Positions 1 through 11,362 of a stretch of 14,969 nucleotides of DNA are shown one piece after another. The stretch lies in the NCBI GenBank assembly GCA_025201705.1, contig MU617357.1:1-14969 (forward strand), written 5' to 3'. The position numbers were made by a program, and so were the translations under genes. The first letter of the stretch is position 1. Every line of letters starts with the position of its first letter. Source of the DNA: Dissophora ornata (Eukaryota; Mortierellomycota; Mortierellomycetes; Mortierellales; Mortierellaceae). The notes beneath the pieces were generated by a model that worked only from the letters and a program-made list of their open reading frames with translations, was not told the origin of the DNA and made no database searches.

Positions 1-26
1 TTTTTTTTTTTTTTTTTTTTTTTTTT
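1..26. repeat. 26-nt T homopolymer at window edge
   Basis: The first 26 bases are uninterrupted T. This could be a poly(A) relic of a retro-inserted sequence on the minus strand, a simple low-complexity run, or an artefact at a contig end. Nothing to its left is visible, so these cannot be separated. Confidence 0.9.
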
Positions 27-721
27 CTTGTGGAGATGAAGGGCGAAAAATGAAATCGTCGATCGATCGGACAGTTGACAGGAGAGCGTTATTTCTAGTT
101 ATATTGCGGTGTGTGTGTGAGGAAAGAATGTAAGAGGGGAGGAAGTGGGAGGAAATAAAAAAGCAAATCTGAATAAAAAAAACAACAAATGCCCAATCGA
201 TCTACGCGTAGTCCTCTCTGCCATGCTCGAGAAGGGCGGCCGGATGAAAAATGGTGGCGTTCGAGGCCACAGGAGGGGTTGGGTAACAAGTGGGTTGCCG
301 GAGACTCGGTCCAAGCGTTCATTGTGCGATGGATTTTAGTTGCAGCCCGCAGCCGTGACCTTTTTCAGGGGACGGGGAAATATACTCGCAGAGACAGGGG
401 GCTGGCTGGGACTGCATTGACTGAAATGGGACAAGCGCATGAATGAAATGCAGCTTCTCCCCGACTGCAAACTGGAATCGAATCAAAACTACAGGAAAGG
501 AAAAAGGAGCGTGTGTGTGTGTGTGCATCGCCAGCCCATTCTTGTTCGCAGCTAAACGTTGAAAGGCAGCGGAGGAACAGGAGAGCTTACCCTTTCCCTT
601 ACCCCTCTCTTTCTTTCTTTTTCTCTCTCTTTCTCTCTACTCTGGGTACACTGGTTCATTGTGGTCTGCAGCATCGCCTCAATCATACCGTGTTTACCCA
701 TCCTCCCGTACACACCAGACC
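27..721 (+). promoter_or_regulatory. Upstream region and probable 5' UTR of the taxilin gene
   Basis: No open frame here looks coding. The stretch has a short GT run near 508-524 and a strongly pyrimidine-rich block at about 589-640, made of CT and TTTC units. Such CT blocks are common just upstream of fungal start codons and are often near the transcription start. The block lies 80-130 bp before the chosen taxilin ATG at 722, so I read this as promoter plus 5' UTR. I see no clear TATA box or RNA gene. Confidence 0.5.
589..640 (+). promoter_or_regulatory. CT-rich core promoter-like tract
   Basis: About 50 bases of almost pure pyrimidine on the plus strand, made mostly of CT, TTTC and CCCT units. 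It sits shortly upstream of the taxilin start. Fungal CT boxes typically mark the region just before or at the transcription start. This is a positional inference, with no mapped start. Confidence 0.4.
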
Positions 722-819
722 ATGGGACAACGTCGATCAGGATCTGCCATGCGAAGTGATCTACGTGAGACACCAGCCATTACTTCTCCACACCATTTGC
801 CACCAAAAACTAAACAGGG

Positions 820-900
<81 letters not shown>

Positions 901-3584
901 TGGACAACAACAACAACGGCAACGGCGGCCTTCTTCCTCATTAGCAACCTCGATCATTGCTCTGGACTCGGAAGGCTGGGAGAAAGGAGGAGAGGTCCAG
1001 ACCAAGGCAGTAGCCACAGCAAAGTCAGTCAACGCAGCAACGATGACGACGACGACTGATAGTTCACAACCGACAAAGGCAGAAGAACCTATGTCTGAAG
1101 GGGATGCAGAGCTCGAGGCAACATTCAGGGAACTGAGACTTTCTTCTACAGAAGAAGCGCTCGCCTCTGCTGCCTCTGCATTGGATCGAGAACACAGAGG
1201 AGGAGAATCAGGAGGTACGGCGGCGCCAAGGAGCTCCAACTCGAATTCTAGCATGGACAGTTGGTCCACTTCAGTCAGTGCGGAAGATTGGGGTTCGCCT
1301 AAACGAACAAAGAGGGTGCTGAGTCAATTGGATGTCAGTGAGTTGATCCAAATGAAGATCTCGCAGCTGGAATCGGCCACGACGACCGAGGACGATGAAG
1401 AAAAGGCGATCGGTAAGACATACTTCCCCCTCTCTCTCTCGGCTATATCACGGAGGAGAATGCCCTGGATCTAAATCAGCTACACCTGTCCCCTCTCCCC
1501 CCCTTTTTTTTAGCGAAGGCAATGAAAAAGATCCATAAGGAGATCTCGCAAGTCGTCAATGGACAGGAAGATCATCTGGGCAAAGTCAATTTCATGCAGC
1601 GCAAGTATCTGGAAATGGTAAAACCGGCGACAAGGGAAAAAAAAAAAAAGAAGTCTTCCAGGATCGAGATCAGTGTTTGTAACCAATGTCCATGTTTGTT
1701 GTTCCTTTTACTCTTCTCGTATATAGTTTCAGGACATGCGCAAGCAGGAGCGGGACCATATGAAGTTGAAGAAGAAATGCGAGCTCTTGCAGCGGGAAAA
1801 GGAGATCTTACACCGGGAAAAGGATCGACTACAAAAAAGCAATGATGGGCTAATCGCCGAGCGAAGTCAGTATACGGAGGAACGTCAAACTGGTATGGAT
1901 ATTCTTGATACTTGCTGCAGAGCATACAGATCGATTGGTTACATTTCGATGCATGACATGAGGGCACTGTGTCGTTAACATTCTCCTCGGCAATATCTCC
2001 ACGAAAGACAAAATTAGCATTGCAAAGATGAGTACCCTATGCCGGAAGCTAGAGAATCTCTGTTGTCAGATCAATCGGGAGAATCGACGAATCAAGGTAA
2101 ATAGATTCTTCTGGCATATCCGATATTCCAGGAATTTGGTTCTGCTGCAAAAAAACTTTTGAATAACTTCAAACTCAATGCGTGGTTTTTAGGAGGAAGT
2201 TCAGCAAAAGACGGATCAAATTTCTGGATCATTTGAAAAGGCGATTGTCGAGTTCAAAGACAAAGTAGAGAATGACATTGCTGAGCGACAACGACTTATG
2301 GATGAGAACGACTCCCTGTAAGGATATGAACTCTTTTAATCAACCATGGAATATGTCAGATAAGTGTGGATCCTCGACAACACCTTCTTACTGTTTTCCT
2401 CTTCTTCTTTTTTAGTCTTCGAGACAAATTCCAAGGATTTTTAGAGCAATACGACGTCCGAGAGAAGCATTTCAATTCCGTAGTCAAATCCAAGGATCTT
2501 GAGCTTCAGCTCGCGCAGGCAAAACTGGAGCAACAACGACAGATTGCACAAAACGAAACCAACAAAGTTGAATTGCTGAAATCACAGCTGAACGCATTCA
2601 CAAAGACCGAGGCGGAACTTCGAAAACAGTTGAATGTATATGTGGAAAAGTTTAAGCAGGTAGAGGAGACGCTGAACAAGAGCAATTCGTTGTTCCAGAC
2701 GTTTCGGCGGGAGATGGAGGCCATGTCGAAGAAAGGCGTTAGCCTTGAGAAAGTCAATCAGACTATACGGGCAAAGTGCGATACCATGAACAGGAACATC
2801 TTGGAGATGGTAGAAGAGGTAATGAAAAAAAAATGAAAAAACGAGTTGAATGCAGGTTGTGGATATTCAAGGGCAATGTGGTTTCAAATTGTTGCTGACA
2901 ACCCCATTACTGAATGTACATGTTTGGACCCAATAGCGCACGAAGCACCAACAGGCACTGGATGCAGCAGATAAGAAGCGGGTCAAATTGGAGACGCTTT
3001 GCAGGGCACTTCATGCGGAAAGGGCAGTTCTCCGCAAGAACCTGGATATCTACGAGGCGCGATACCCAGGTCTCTCTTTGCCAGCCCATGCCATAGCCGC
3101 TGCATCAACAATACCATCACTATCAACAATAGCGACAACGACACCGTCAACACCCGCTGCGACACAAGCAGCATTATCGACAATGGGAACAACAGCCACA
3201 GCATCTGTAATCACTGGAATGTCACTCTCTGCTCAAAACGGTGGAATCAAGCAGGGAAAAGTGGGCGGCCAACGGACATCGATCACGTCGGGCAAGCTGC
3301 GACAAAAACAAAAGCAGCAACACTTGCAGATGCTGCTACAAAGATGCGAGCAGTCTTCATCCCTAGTAAGCGCAGTCAAGCAGACAGAGCTGCAAATCAC
3401 TGAGGAGGGAGACAAAGGGCGATCTGGATTAGACGAGGTTATTGACGATGAGGATGAGACCAGGAGCGAAGAGTTCGGTCTGGACGACCCTGCTGAGGAA
3501 TGCACTTGCCACCTGGGCATGCTTCAAGAAGTCATCGAACATGAAACAGCTCAATCGTTGGCATCACATAAAGAGAAAGATTAG
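722..3584 (+). CDS. Taxilin-family coiled-coil protein (seven exons)
   Basis: Spliced model: 722-1412, 1514-1617, 1733-1892, 2008-2096, 2193-2317, 2416-2818, 2937-3584. The exon phases agree and give 739 residues. Taxilins bind syntaxins and act in vesicle traffic; in fungi the role is mostly inferred. Residues 34-59 are an uninterrupted Gln tract. A Ser/Glu-rich linker follows, then the taxilin coiled coil at about 215-560. Recognisable family blocks are KLENLC near the exon 4 region, FLEQYDVREKHF at the exon 6 start, SNSLFQTFRREMEAMSKK, and KLETLCRALHAER at the exon 7 start. The tail is Thr/Ser-rich, then acidic, and ends at TAG 3582. I chose the ATG at 722 because its context (ACCATGG) is good and the frame upstream has no ATG nearby. 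The acceptor of intron 3 is uncertain: 2007 or 1962 both keep frame, differing by 15 residues. The family call is firm; the first exon is less certain. Confidence 0.9.
821..898 (+). repeat. Pure (CAA)26 microsatellite coding for poly-Gln
   Basis: Twenty-six perfect CAA codons in the first taxilin exon, followed by CAT GGA and four more CAA codons. The tract is read as Gln in the chosen frame. A repeat with no interruptions is expected to vary in length between strains. Because the unit is three bases, changes keep the reading frame. Confidence 0.97.
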
Positions 3585-3756
3585 CTAGGAGGACGAGGAT
3601 CACAATCCATCTGTATCATCACCGAAACAGCGATGGGCCTGAAGACATCTCAGTTGCACGCCCACTCCTGATGTATATAATAGATATTGTACAATTTTTA
3701 ATACCACTCTAAATCGACGATCTACCCTTTCATATCTGCAGTGTTTGCATCGACAT
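3585..3756. other. Short convergent 3' intergenic region
   Basis: Only 172 bp separate the taxilin stop (plus strand) from the Sec7 gene stop (minus strand). The AT-rich centre at about 3671-3710 has A/T runs that could serve polyadenylation on either strand, but no perfect AATAAA is seen. The two transcripts probably overlap at their 3' ends. Confidence 0.6.
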
Positions 3757-6700
3757 CTATGCATGGGCGTCATCCACATCCATTGAAAAGGATGTCTTGA
3801 GAGAAGATCCTCCTGCTGACATTCCTGCCCCTCCTGCTGCTTCAGCAGATGGTCCTGATGAAGACGGCTGGCTGAACTTGAAGTGAGTAAGTCCTTGCTC
3901 AAAAATCTTTCGCAGTCTGTTGGCAGTTTGCGAGCTGCTAGAGTAGATCGAGACAGTGCGAGGCATGTTGGGTCGTTGACCAGGCATCGACAGAGCGCGA
4001 GAACGAGACGATCCAGGGGGTTCGGGCGAGAGCATCGACTGTCCACTTGAAGTAGGGCTAGAAGGGGCATTATTGCCTCGTTGAGAGGGGCTTGATTGCT
4101 GCAGAGGGCCACTCGGAGAAAGGTGTTGGCCTCCATGAAAGTGATTCAGATCCGGACTCGACATCGCACTGTTGCTGTGAGTCCCTCGGGCCGCGTCAAT
4201 GATAGCTGCCTGAATGGCCATGGGCTCCATCGGTATGTCCATATCCTTAATTTGGCGCCCATCACTATATCCATATTCGCTGACGGACCTGTGTAATTCC
4301 GGGATGTTCAACTTGGGTCGCGCACTACCCCGACCGCCACTTTGGCTAATCCCGGTAGACTCGGGAACTTCTTCATCCTCTTTGACTTGGTCCATGTTGC
4401 CAATGGTGCCCAGGTTGGAATGGTTCCAGTTCAGATGCTGGTGCTGGTATTGGTGATGATATTGCTGTCCCTGATCCGGTGACGATTTATATTCCAAATC
4501 GTCGCCCCCTTGCAAATGTGCCTCTGGCTGCGGCCTGAGGGTTCCCGAACTGAACGTCGTACGGCTGTATGCTGTTGAGCCAGACATTTCATCATTCGCG
4601 TGCATACTCTGACGGAAAGAATATATATTTTGATTGTCCTGAAAGTCGACGGTGGGCACAACCGCCAAATCTCGCTCAAGAATTGTTCGAAAGCAATCCA
4701 ACTTTGTCCTCTCCAACATGAGATTTCGAAGTCGTTTCCCAACCACAGTGGCACTCTGAACAATCTTTTGCCGCGTCGAATTCTGAAGCGGGATCATGAC
4801 CTCGAGTCCACGAGCTAGTCGGAGTTCTGCAGCGAGTGAAGCTGAGCAAGTATTGATCCGCCGGTCAATATCCTTCATCATAGTCTGTATCAACTGCGCT
4901 CTTCCATCAAGCGGCTCAGGGTTAACAGGCACGTCGCGTTGTCGCCGCCTCTTCAGTTGGTGGCGTCCTTGCTCATCCTTGATCCAAAAAACATCGCTTG
5001 CCCATGAAACGCGATAGTTCCTCAGTCGAACGCCAGCAGTTTTGAAGGCAGAGGCATAGTTGATCTTGGCCATCCAGTCATTCATTTCATGCTCCGAATC
5101 GGCTCTGAAGAGGTATTGTTTTCCAAGAGGGCATACCAGTCGAAAGACGTGTGGGTATTTCTGATAGCTACTATCAACTACTGCGATAGAGTCTTCGGTC
5201 GAGATCAACGCTTGAGGCATCGGCGGCAAGCTTCCACCGTGCTCTGTTGCAAAGTATCCATCCTCCTCTGGCGGGGCCTGTGGGTTGAATCCGACCAGGG
5301 ATGCCCGCTGCTGTTGAAACCATCCAACATCTGTGAAGAATAGCAGCTGTGAACCACTCAGAATAACACCGAGATCTCTCCAGCCTCGCACAGAACTCTT
5401 CTTGCCATGTTCGATATCAATCTTGCGAATGAGGATGCCACTCTTGACAATCTTCAGCTGCGCATAGCTATCTGTAGCTGATGTCTCGTCATCCTCCTTT
5501 CCATTCCCCAGAGATGAATTCTCCCGTCTCAAATCCGGTCTGAAATCACTGTCGATATGGAGCATGCTCTCTGGGCGAGGGGATTTCGGTCCAGGAGATG
5601 TTGGAGATAGCCCATGTCCAGAACTGCTAGAGCTTTGTTGGCTGTGAAGTCGCTGACGAAGACCTGGGATAGGAACCTGGGAAGCCCTCGTAAATTGATT
5701 GTTGATCTGCACATTGTCGACCATCTCAATTGTGCCCTTCCAGTAATAAGGCCAACGGAACGGGATGAGGTCGCTGAGATCTGGTGCTAAACGGGCGATA
5801 CTTCCCTATGGTGGACGGGTTTTTTTTCGCGGAAATTAATTAAACATAGTTCAAACATTAAAAGACCAGTAAAATCCATCAGGTTCTACCTGTCCTGTTA
5901 GAAAAAACGGACGCCAATCTCACTGGTTTTTGCCACCTACATGTCGAATCATGCTGTATGAATCCATTCTTTGACTCGTGGCAGTACGGCGACGAGGAAA
6001 CCAGGATCCGGATGACGATGGCTGTACCTCTGCGATCCTTTGCCCATCGACATCCATGTCATCTTCAGCGTAAACAAATTTGAGAAAAGTGATGTTGTCG
6101 TAGAGTACTTCCAAGATGTCGGCAGGAATGGTGTTGACACCATCGATGGTCTTGGCCTGCTTCACATATTGCTCCTTGGTCATTTTATAGCGCACATTTT
6201 TATTGTGAGCGTCGGTATGAAGGAGCATGAGGGAGAAGGCAATGGTGTAGACGACATCTAGAGAGAGAGAGAGAACCTTCATTAAGACCAAGCATAAGCG
6301 CGGAGCAATAATAAAATATAATAATAGATCATAAATCCCTTCTAATACCTGCGGATCGAAACAAGTGTGGATTGCACGCATGGTAGCGACTGGCGAATGC
6401 CTCCAAGACGCGATCGATTTGCTGCGCTTCCTTGGGAAAGTGAAAGTCCAAGAGAAATTTTCTACAGAAGATCAAGCAAAATGCCCAATGGACAAAGGGT
6501 GTTAGGTGAGGACAAAACGAGATAATACCGAACGGATGTGGTCTTTTTTAGATAGCTGTTCCTATCTCGCTTAGCAATAATAGTGACATAAGGAAAGAAA
6601 AGGCATACCGGAGTGCGAGGTCGATGGGATCACGTCTGAAATCAAACGATTCCATGTGGATCCGCAAGACCGCATGATGAAATGGGTCGGAGCCTTTCGA

Positions 6701-7261
6701 CAGCAAATTCCCAAGCTCTGCCTTGGAGACTGTCTCCTTGACACGGTCCAGGAAGTGTCGTGGATGCTCGGGCCAAGGTGCATGGCGTTCGCCAGTCTGT
6801 GTTGGAGAAGTGGGCGTTGGAGAAGTGGGCGTTGGAGGTTCTGTTCTAGAGCTATTATTCTCTCCCTCTCCGTCCTGCATCTGCGCGGGTTGGAGTATTG
6901 TAGAAGGTGCGGCAGTAGCGGCTCCCGAGCCACCATCCTTCGTGGCGTTTGTTTGTGCCCCTGTTCCTGGTACTGTTCCTGGTACTATTCCTAAACCTGA
7001 ACCAGTTGTAGAACCCGAAATGACGCCATTGATTGTGATTGTGATTGTAGGATCATCTTCATTGGATGCGGGAATAGCTACTGGATCTTGGGTCGCTTCA
7101 GAAGGTTCAACTACTGCAGCTGGCACTGCTGCTGGTGCTGTGGGGGATACTGATAGCATGGTCGAGGTGGTTTGCAATGGTGTTGTTTCCAAGTGAGATG
7201 CATTCCCGCAAAATTCAAGCTGATGTTTGTCTTGCTCTAGACCGTTGAGATCTGCCAACAT
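3757..7261 (-). CDS. Sec7-domain plus PH-domain Arf GEF (four exons)
   Basis: Minus-strand exons 7261-6609, 6461-6349, 6257-5941 and 5805-3757 join in phase to 1043 residues. The product should activate Arf GTPases by GDP/GTP exchange at membranes. Residues 1-170 are low complexity (Thr, Pro, Ala, Gly), with PTPTSP units. The Sec7 core is at about 175-320. Its catalytic Glu-finger motif [10 protein letters not shown] has the Glu at residue 229, and motif 2 reads MLLHTDAHN. Intron positions split exactly these conserved blocks, which supports the splicing. A PH domain with a split insertion spans about 478-616, with the usual C-terminal Trp near 605. A helical segment follows (about 660-730) and then a long Ser/Pro/Gln-rich tail. 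Sec7 followed by PH recalls EFA6/Sec74/Yel1-type Arf GEFs rather than the large Golgi Sec7 proteins; that subfamily call is inference. The start ATG at 7261 is the first in frame after a strong acceptor-like site, so a further 5' exon is possible. Confidence 0.88.
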
Positions 7262-7272
7262 GAACAGTGCTG

Positions 7273-7345
7273 CAGAGACAGGCACCAGTGAGTCCGAGAT
7301 AAAGAGGGGGAGGCAGAGAGAGAGAGAGAGTGAGACAGTGGAATG
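7273..7345 (-). promoter_or_regulatory. CT repeat and acceptor-like site upstream of the Sec7 gene
   Basis: Read on the minus strand, a (CT)n run (complement of the GA run at 7315-7330) and further pyrimidines are followed by TCTCTGCAG ending at 7273. The ATG at 7261 lies 12 bases downstream. This is the layout of a branch/pyrimidine/AG acceptor. If it is used, the Sec7 gene has a 5' UTR intron or an extra N-terminal exon. Confidence 0.4.
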
Positions 7346-7463
7346 TGATCAATGAGCAAGGATGGGATGGCGAGGAGGTAGGAGTGAGTGATGAGAACGA
7401 GAGCATGGTCAAAAACAAAAAAAAAGTTCATTTTAATATTCTACGTCTATTTTGAGCACAAGC

Positions 7464-7676
7464 CGGCAAATCAATTATCGCTATGCTCGGGGTGATACAT
7501 GCGGATCATGGCTCCCAGCAGCGTCTGCAGGTCCCCGTCCATAAAGCCGGTATCTCCGCTACATAGTGCTGACCATCAAAGGTTACCAATTTGCATGGCT
7601 TGATGCGTTTGCTATCTATCCTGAGGCGCAATGGCTTTTCTTGCTGATTTCTCTGATTGAGGGCTTTCAGTACTAC
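7464..7676 (-). other. Unidentified coding-like patch, possible remnant or missed exons
   Basis: Two overlapping minus-strand frames read like protein. One, open from about 7676 down to about 7500, includes LRIDSKRIKPCKLVTFDGQH. The other, from about 7565 down to a stop at 7464, includes GFMDGDLQTLLGAMIRMYH with GC-rich third positions. A one-base offset near 7560 would join them. I do not recognise the family. It could be a frameshifted gene remnant, the last exon of a small minus-strand gene (a GTGAGT donor reads on the minus strand near 7680), or chance. No complete model with a start codon could be built. Confidence 0.3.
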
Positions 7677-7932
7677 TACTCACCGCACCCCCTTTTCGTG
7701 GCACCCTCGTGACTGTGAGTTTTTTGTCTTGTCGTCAGAAAGTAGCAAGCAATGGTTCGTGGTGGCAAATGCTTTCCCTTTTTTCTTTCGCTCTTTCGCT
7801 TCAACCCACCTGCCCCCAGCGCGCATTGAGGACAAAGGACATTTCGCATAAACTCAGCTCGGCGTGAGTAAAAGAATATACAGGTACAGGACAAACAGAA
7901 CTCAGCATTTCAAGAGACCCGTCTTAGTGGCC

Positions 7933-9681
<1,749 letters not shown>

Positions 9682-9811
9682 TAAGCCTGAAAAGAGGAAG
9701 GACAAGAGCGATCCTACAAAATTGAAAATCGAGCGTCTCGTATGGTGGCAAAATAAAGCGGCGGAGTTCCCTATTCCTTTTTTATTTTGATCTCATTTTC
9801 TCTTACACTTC
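9682..9811 (+). terminator. CSN5 3' region with AATAAA
   Basis: AATAAA occurs at 9752-9757, about 70 bases after the CSN5 stop, followed by T-rich sequence. It lies only 55 bases before the next ATG. The CSN5 polyadenylation region and the promoter of the dioxygenase gene must therefore share about 130 bp. Confidence 0.55.
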
Positions 9812-10817
9812 ATGCACATGGAGAATTCACAGACAGCTCTCCATGCAGGATCTGACAATGTTGACGTTTCAACCGCAACATTGTCAATGGCGTCCTTGCA
9901 GGAGAATGCGCTCCAAGGCCTGCAAGTGCTATACGACTTTGTGATGAAGGAAGAAGAGACATTGCTCATTCAACAACTCGATGCTCAGCACTGGGCAGGC
10001 AGAGGTATCGAACCCAATCCAGAGATGAAGCGGAGGCACCAGCACTATGGTGGAGTGTTCAGTTATCGACTTCGGTAATATCCAGTACGACTTTGATTGA
10101 CATATCAACGAACCCCTCTTCCCCCCCCCCCTCCCTGGATGCAATTGGGGCAGCGCAACTCAACGAGTATCTTTTTTTATTTTATTTTATTTTATTACAG
10201 GAGGGTCGTTGGAGAAATGGAAACGTTACCAAGCATGTTTGATTTCTTGACAAGCCGGTTACTAGAACATAGGATATATGGCGAAAGCCCTAACAGCATC
10301 ATTGTGAACGAGTACGAGGCTGGGCAGGGGATCATGCCCCACGTCGATGCACCCAAATTGTTTGGTCCGACTATCACAGCCCTATCCCTGCTCTCGGACT
10401 GTGTCATGACCTTCCAACATGTCAAGGATCATAATCTCGTTTACCGTGTACATTTGCGTAAGCTATATATATTTATACACCTAATACCGCAATGGCTGCG
10501 ATTTTTTATCAGTCGCATTAACACGTACTACTTGGTCGTTTTTTTCCTGCCTCTTTTGTTTTTTGACAGCAAGGCGCTCGCTGGTGGTGATGAATGAGTC
10601 ATGTAGATACGATTACAAGCACAGTATATCAAAGGATCTAGTAGAATTCGTGGATGGACTCGAGATTGTCAGGGCGCGACGCGTCAGTATCACTTATCGG
10701 GATATGCTTTTGAATGACACCAAGAATGAGGAGGATGAGCGGTCATGCGGTAGCAAAAGTACTTGCAGCAGCAGCAGCAGCAGCAGCAGCAGCGCGAACC
10801 CAGTAGCAGCTGTTTAG
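9812..10817 (+). CDS. AlkB-family 2-oxoglutarate/Fe(II) dioxygenase (three exons)
   Basis: Exons 9812-10074, 10201-10457 and 10570-10817 give 255 residues; a second in-frame ATG at 9818 would give 253. AlkB enzymes use iron and 2-oxoglutarate to remove or hydroxylate groups on nucleic acids or proteins. All core residues are visible: His135 and Asp137 in IMPHVD, His191 in YKHSIS, and the 2-oxoglutarate Arg pair 211 and 217 in RRVSITYR. The upstream HYGGVFSYRL and NEYEAGQGI blocks resemble the AlkB domain of ALKBH8-like and ALKBH6-like proteins more than bacterial AlkB; no RNA-binding or methyltransferase domain is attached. The substrate cannot be told from sequence. The C terminus carries a run of nine Ser encoded by AGC repeats, probably disordered. 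It is tandem with CSN5 at very short spacing. Confidence 0.88.
10767..10793 (+). repeat. (AGC)9 microsatellite coding for poly-Ser
   Basis: Nine perfect AGC codons near the end of the AlkB-family gene, read as Ser. The run lies outside the catalytic fold and is likely to vary in length between strains without breaking the frame. Confidence 0.95.
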
Positions 10818-11362
10818 CAATACCCATAATAACAAACGGCAGCGACTGAGAAAAAAAAAAAATAAAAAGCTGTCTATCCCACGCCCAGCCGTGAGAGATG
10901 GGCTTGATTACTGAGCGATATGGAGATGGTTGAAGGGGGCCAAGAGTAGCTAGATGATATTGATACCATCGAAGTATCTGATAGAGAGCCAGAGGGGAGG
11001 CAACAAAGGGCTAATATGTATATTGAATCCAACCTCGAGTGCTGCAGCTCTAGTGATCCGTGTTCCTGCTTCTTTCTCCTTACGTAGCATTAGTTGAGCA
11101 ATCAGCCTTTTTACTCTACATTGTAGACGCTGCTGATGAAGAACGCGCGTGTTTGCAAGTATGCTATTTTTTGCGTTTTATCCAAGCTATGATTCCAGGA
11201 AGAGATCGACTAACTCAACATGGGAAACATGATTTGGTGTCACCGTGGCTTCAAGGCAACGCGCGTTCTTTCAAACACCAAGCATAATAAAAATGCCTCC
11301 TCGTTGATTGTTAACTTTCATCCCTCACCCCATTCACATTACTTTTGATGCTTCGCAACACC
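10818..11362 (+). promoter_or_regulatory. Intergenic region: AlkB gene 3' end and CRN gene promoter
   Basis: An A-rich run with AATAAA at 10861-10866 probably ends the AlkB-gene transcript. The remaining ~480 bp hold no convincing gene. A 12-bp perfect inverted repeat (arms 11139-11150 and 11259-11270) lies about 100-225 bp before the CRN start. The start codon is preceded by a CA- and CT-rich stretch (about 11310-11362) typical of a fungal 5' UTR. Confidence 0.45.
11139..11270. repeat. 12-bp perfect inverted repeat
   Basis: AAGAACGCGCGT at 11139-11150 recurs in reverse complement at 11259-11270, with about 108 bp between the arms. Weaker matching continues outside the arms. It may be a pair of factor-binding sites, the stem of a long hairpin, or termini of a short non-autonomous element; no flanking target duplication was found by eye. 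Confidence 0.5.

Larger units (their letters stand above)
7262..7932. promoter_or_regulatory. Divergent intergenic region between the Sec7 gene and CSN5
   Basis: This 671-bp stretch must hold the promoters of both flanking genes, which are transcribed away from each other. On the minus strand a CT-rich tract (about 7295-7345) leads to CTGCAG at 7273-7278, a strong splice-acceptor pattern just before the Sec7 start. That suggests a 5' UTR intron or an unseen upstream exon. A coding-like minus-strand patch at about 7464-7676 is described separately. Just before CSN5 the sequence is AT-rich, with no clear TATA box. Confidence 0.5.

Noticed and set aside
513..944. Plus-strand frame with a long Asn run across the CAA repeat
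   Set aside because: It is the AAC-shifted reading of the (CAA)26 tract. It stops at 944, soon after the repeat, and does not continue into the taxilin exons.
694..1269. Minus-strand frame with a long Cys run
   Set aside because: Antisense reading of the CAA/Gln repeat and the Ser-rich taxilin linker; no family resemblance.
3600..4136. Minus-strand 178-codon frame overlapping the Sec7 gene 3' end
   Set aside because: Shifted frame of the real last Sec7-gene exon; composition (Cys, Arg, Leu) is that of a shadow frame.
4431..4763. Minus-strand 110-codon frame inside the Sec7 gene
   Set aside because: Alternative frame of the helical segment after the PH domain, no recognisable features.
6801..6840. 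Short tandem repeat that might be a minisatellite or CRISPR-like unit
   Set aside because: It is two copies of a short unit coding for PTPTSP in the Sec7 protein; there are no spacers. No CRISPR array, tRNA or rRNA gene was seen anywhere in the window.
6723..7196. Plus-strand 157-codon Gly/Val-rich frame
   Set aside because: Antisense of the low-complexity Thr/Pro/Ala N terminus of the Sec7 protein; open because of the biased composition.
7545..7713. Plus-strand frame of about 56 codons rich in aromatic residues
   Set aside because: It has no start codon, begins just after a TAA and is antisense to the minus-strand patch, which looks slightly more coding-like. Kept only as a reason for caution about that patch.
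7676..7894. Minus-strand 72-codon frame upstream of CSN5
   Set aside because: Ends in a GTGAGT that could be a donor, but its residues (many Arg, Lys, Cys, Thr) do not look coding and it overlaps the CSN5 promoter.
11060..11287. Plus-strand 75-codon frame before the CRN gene
   Set aside because: No family resemblance and it starts with a non-ATG codon; it spans the inverted repeat.
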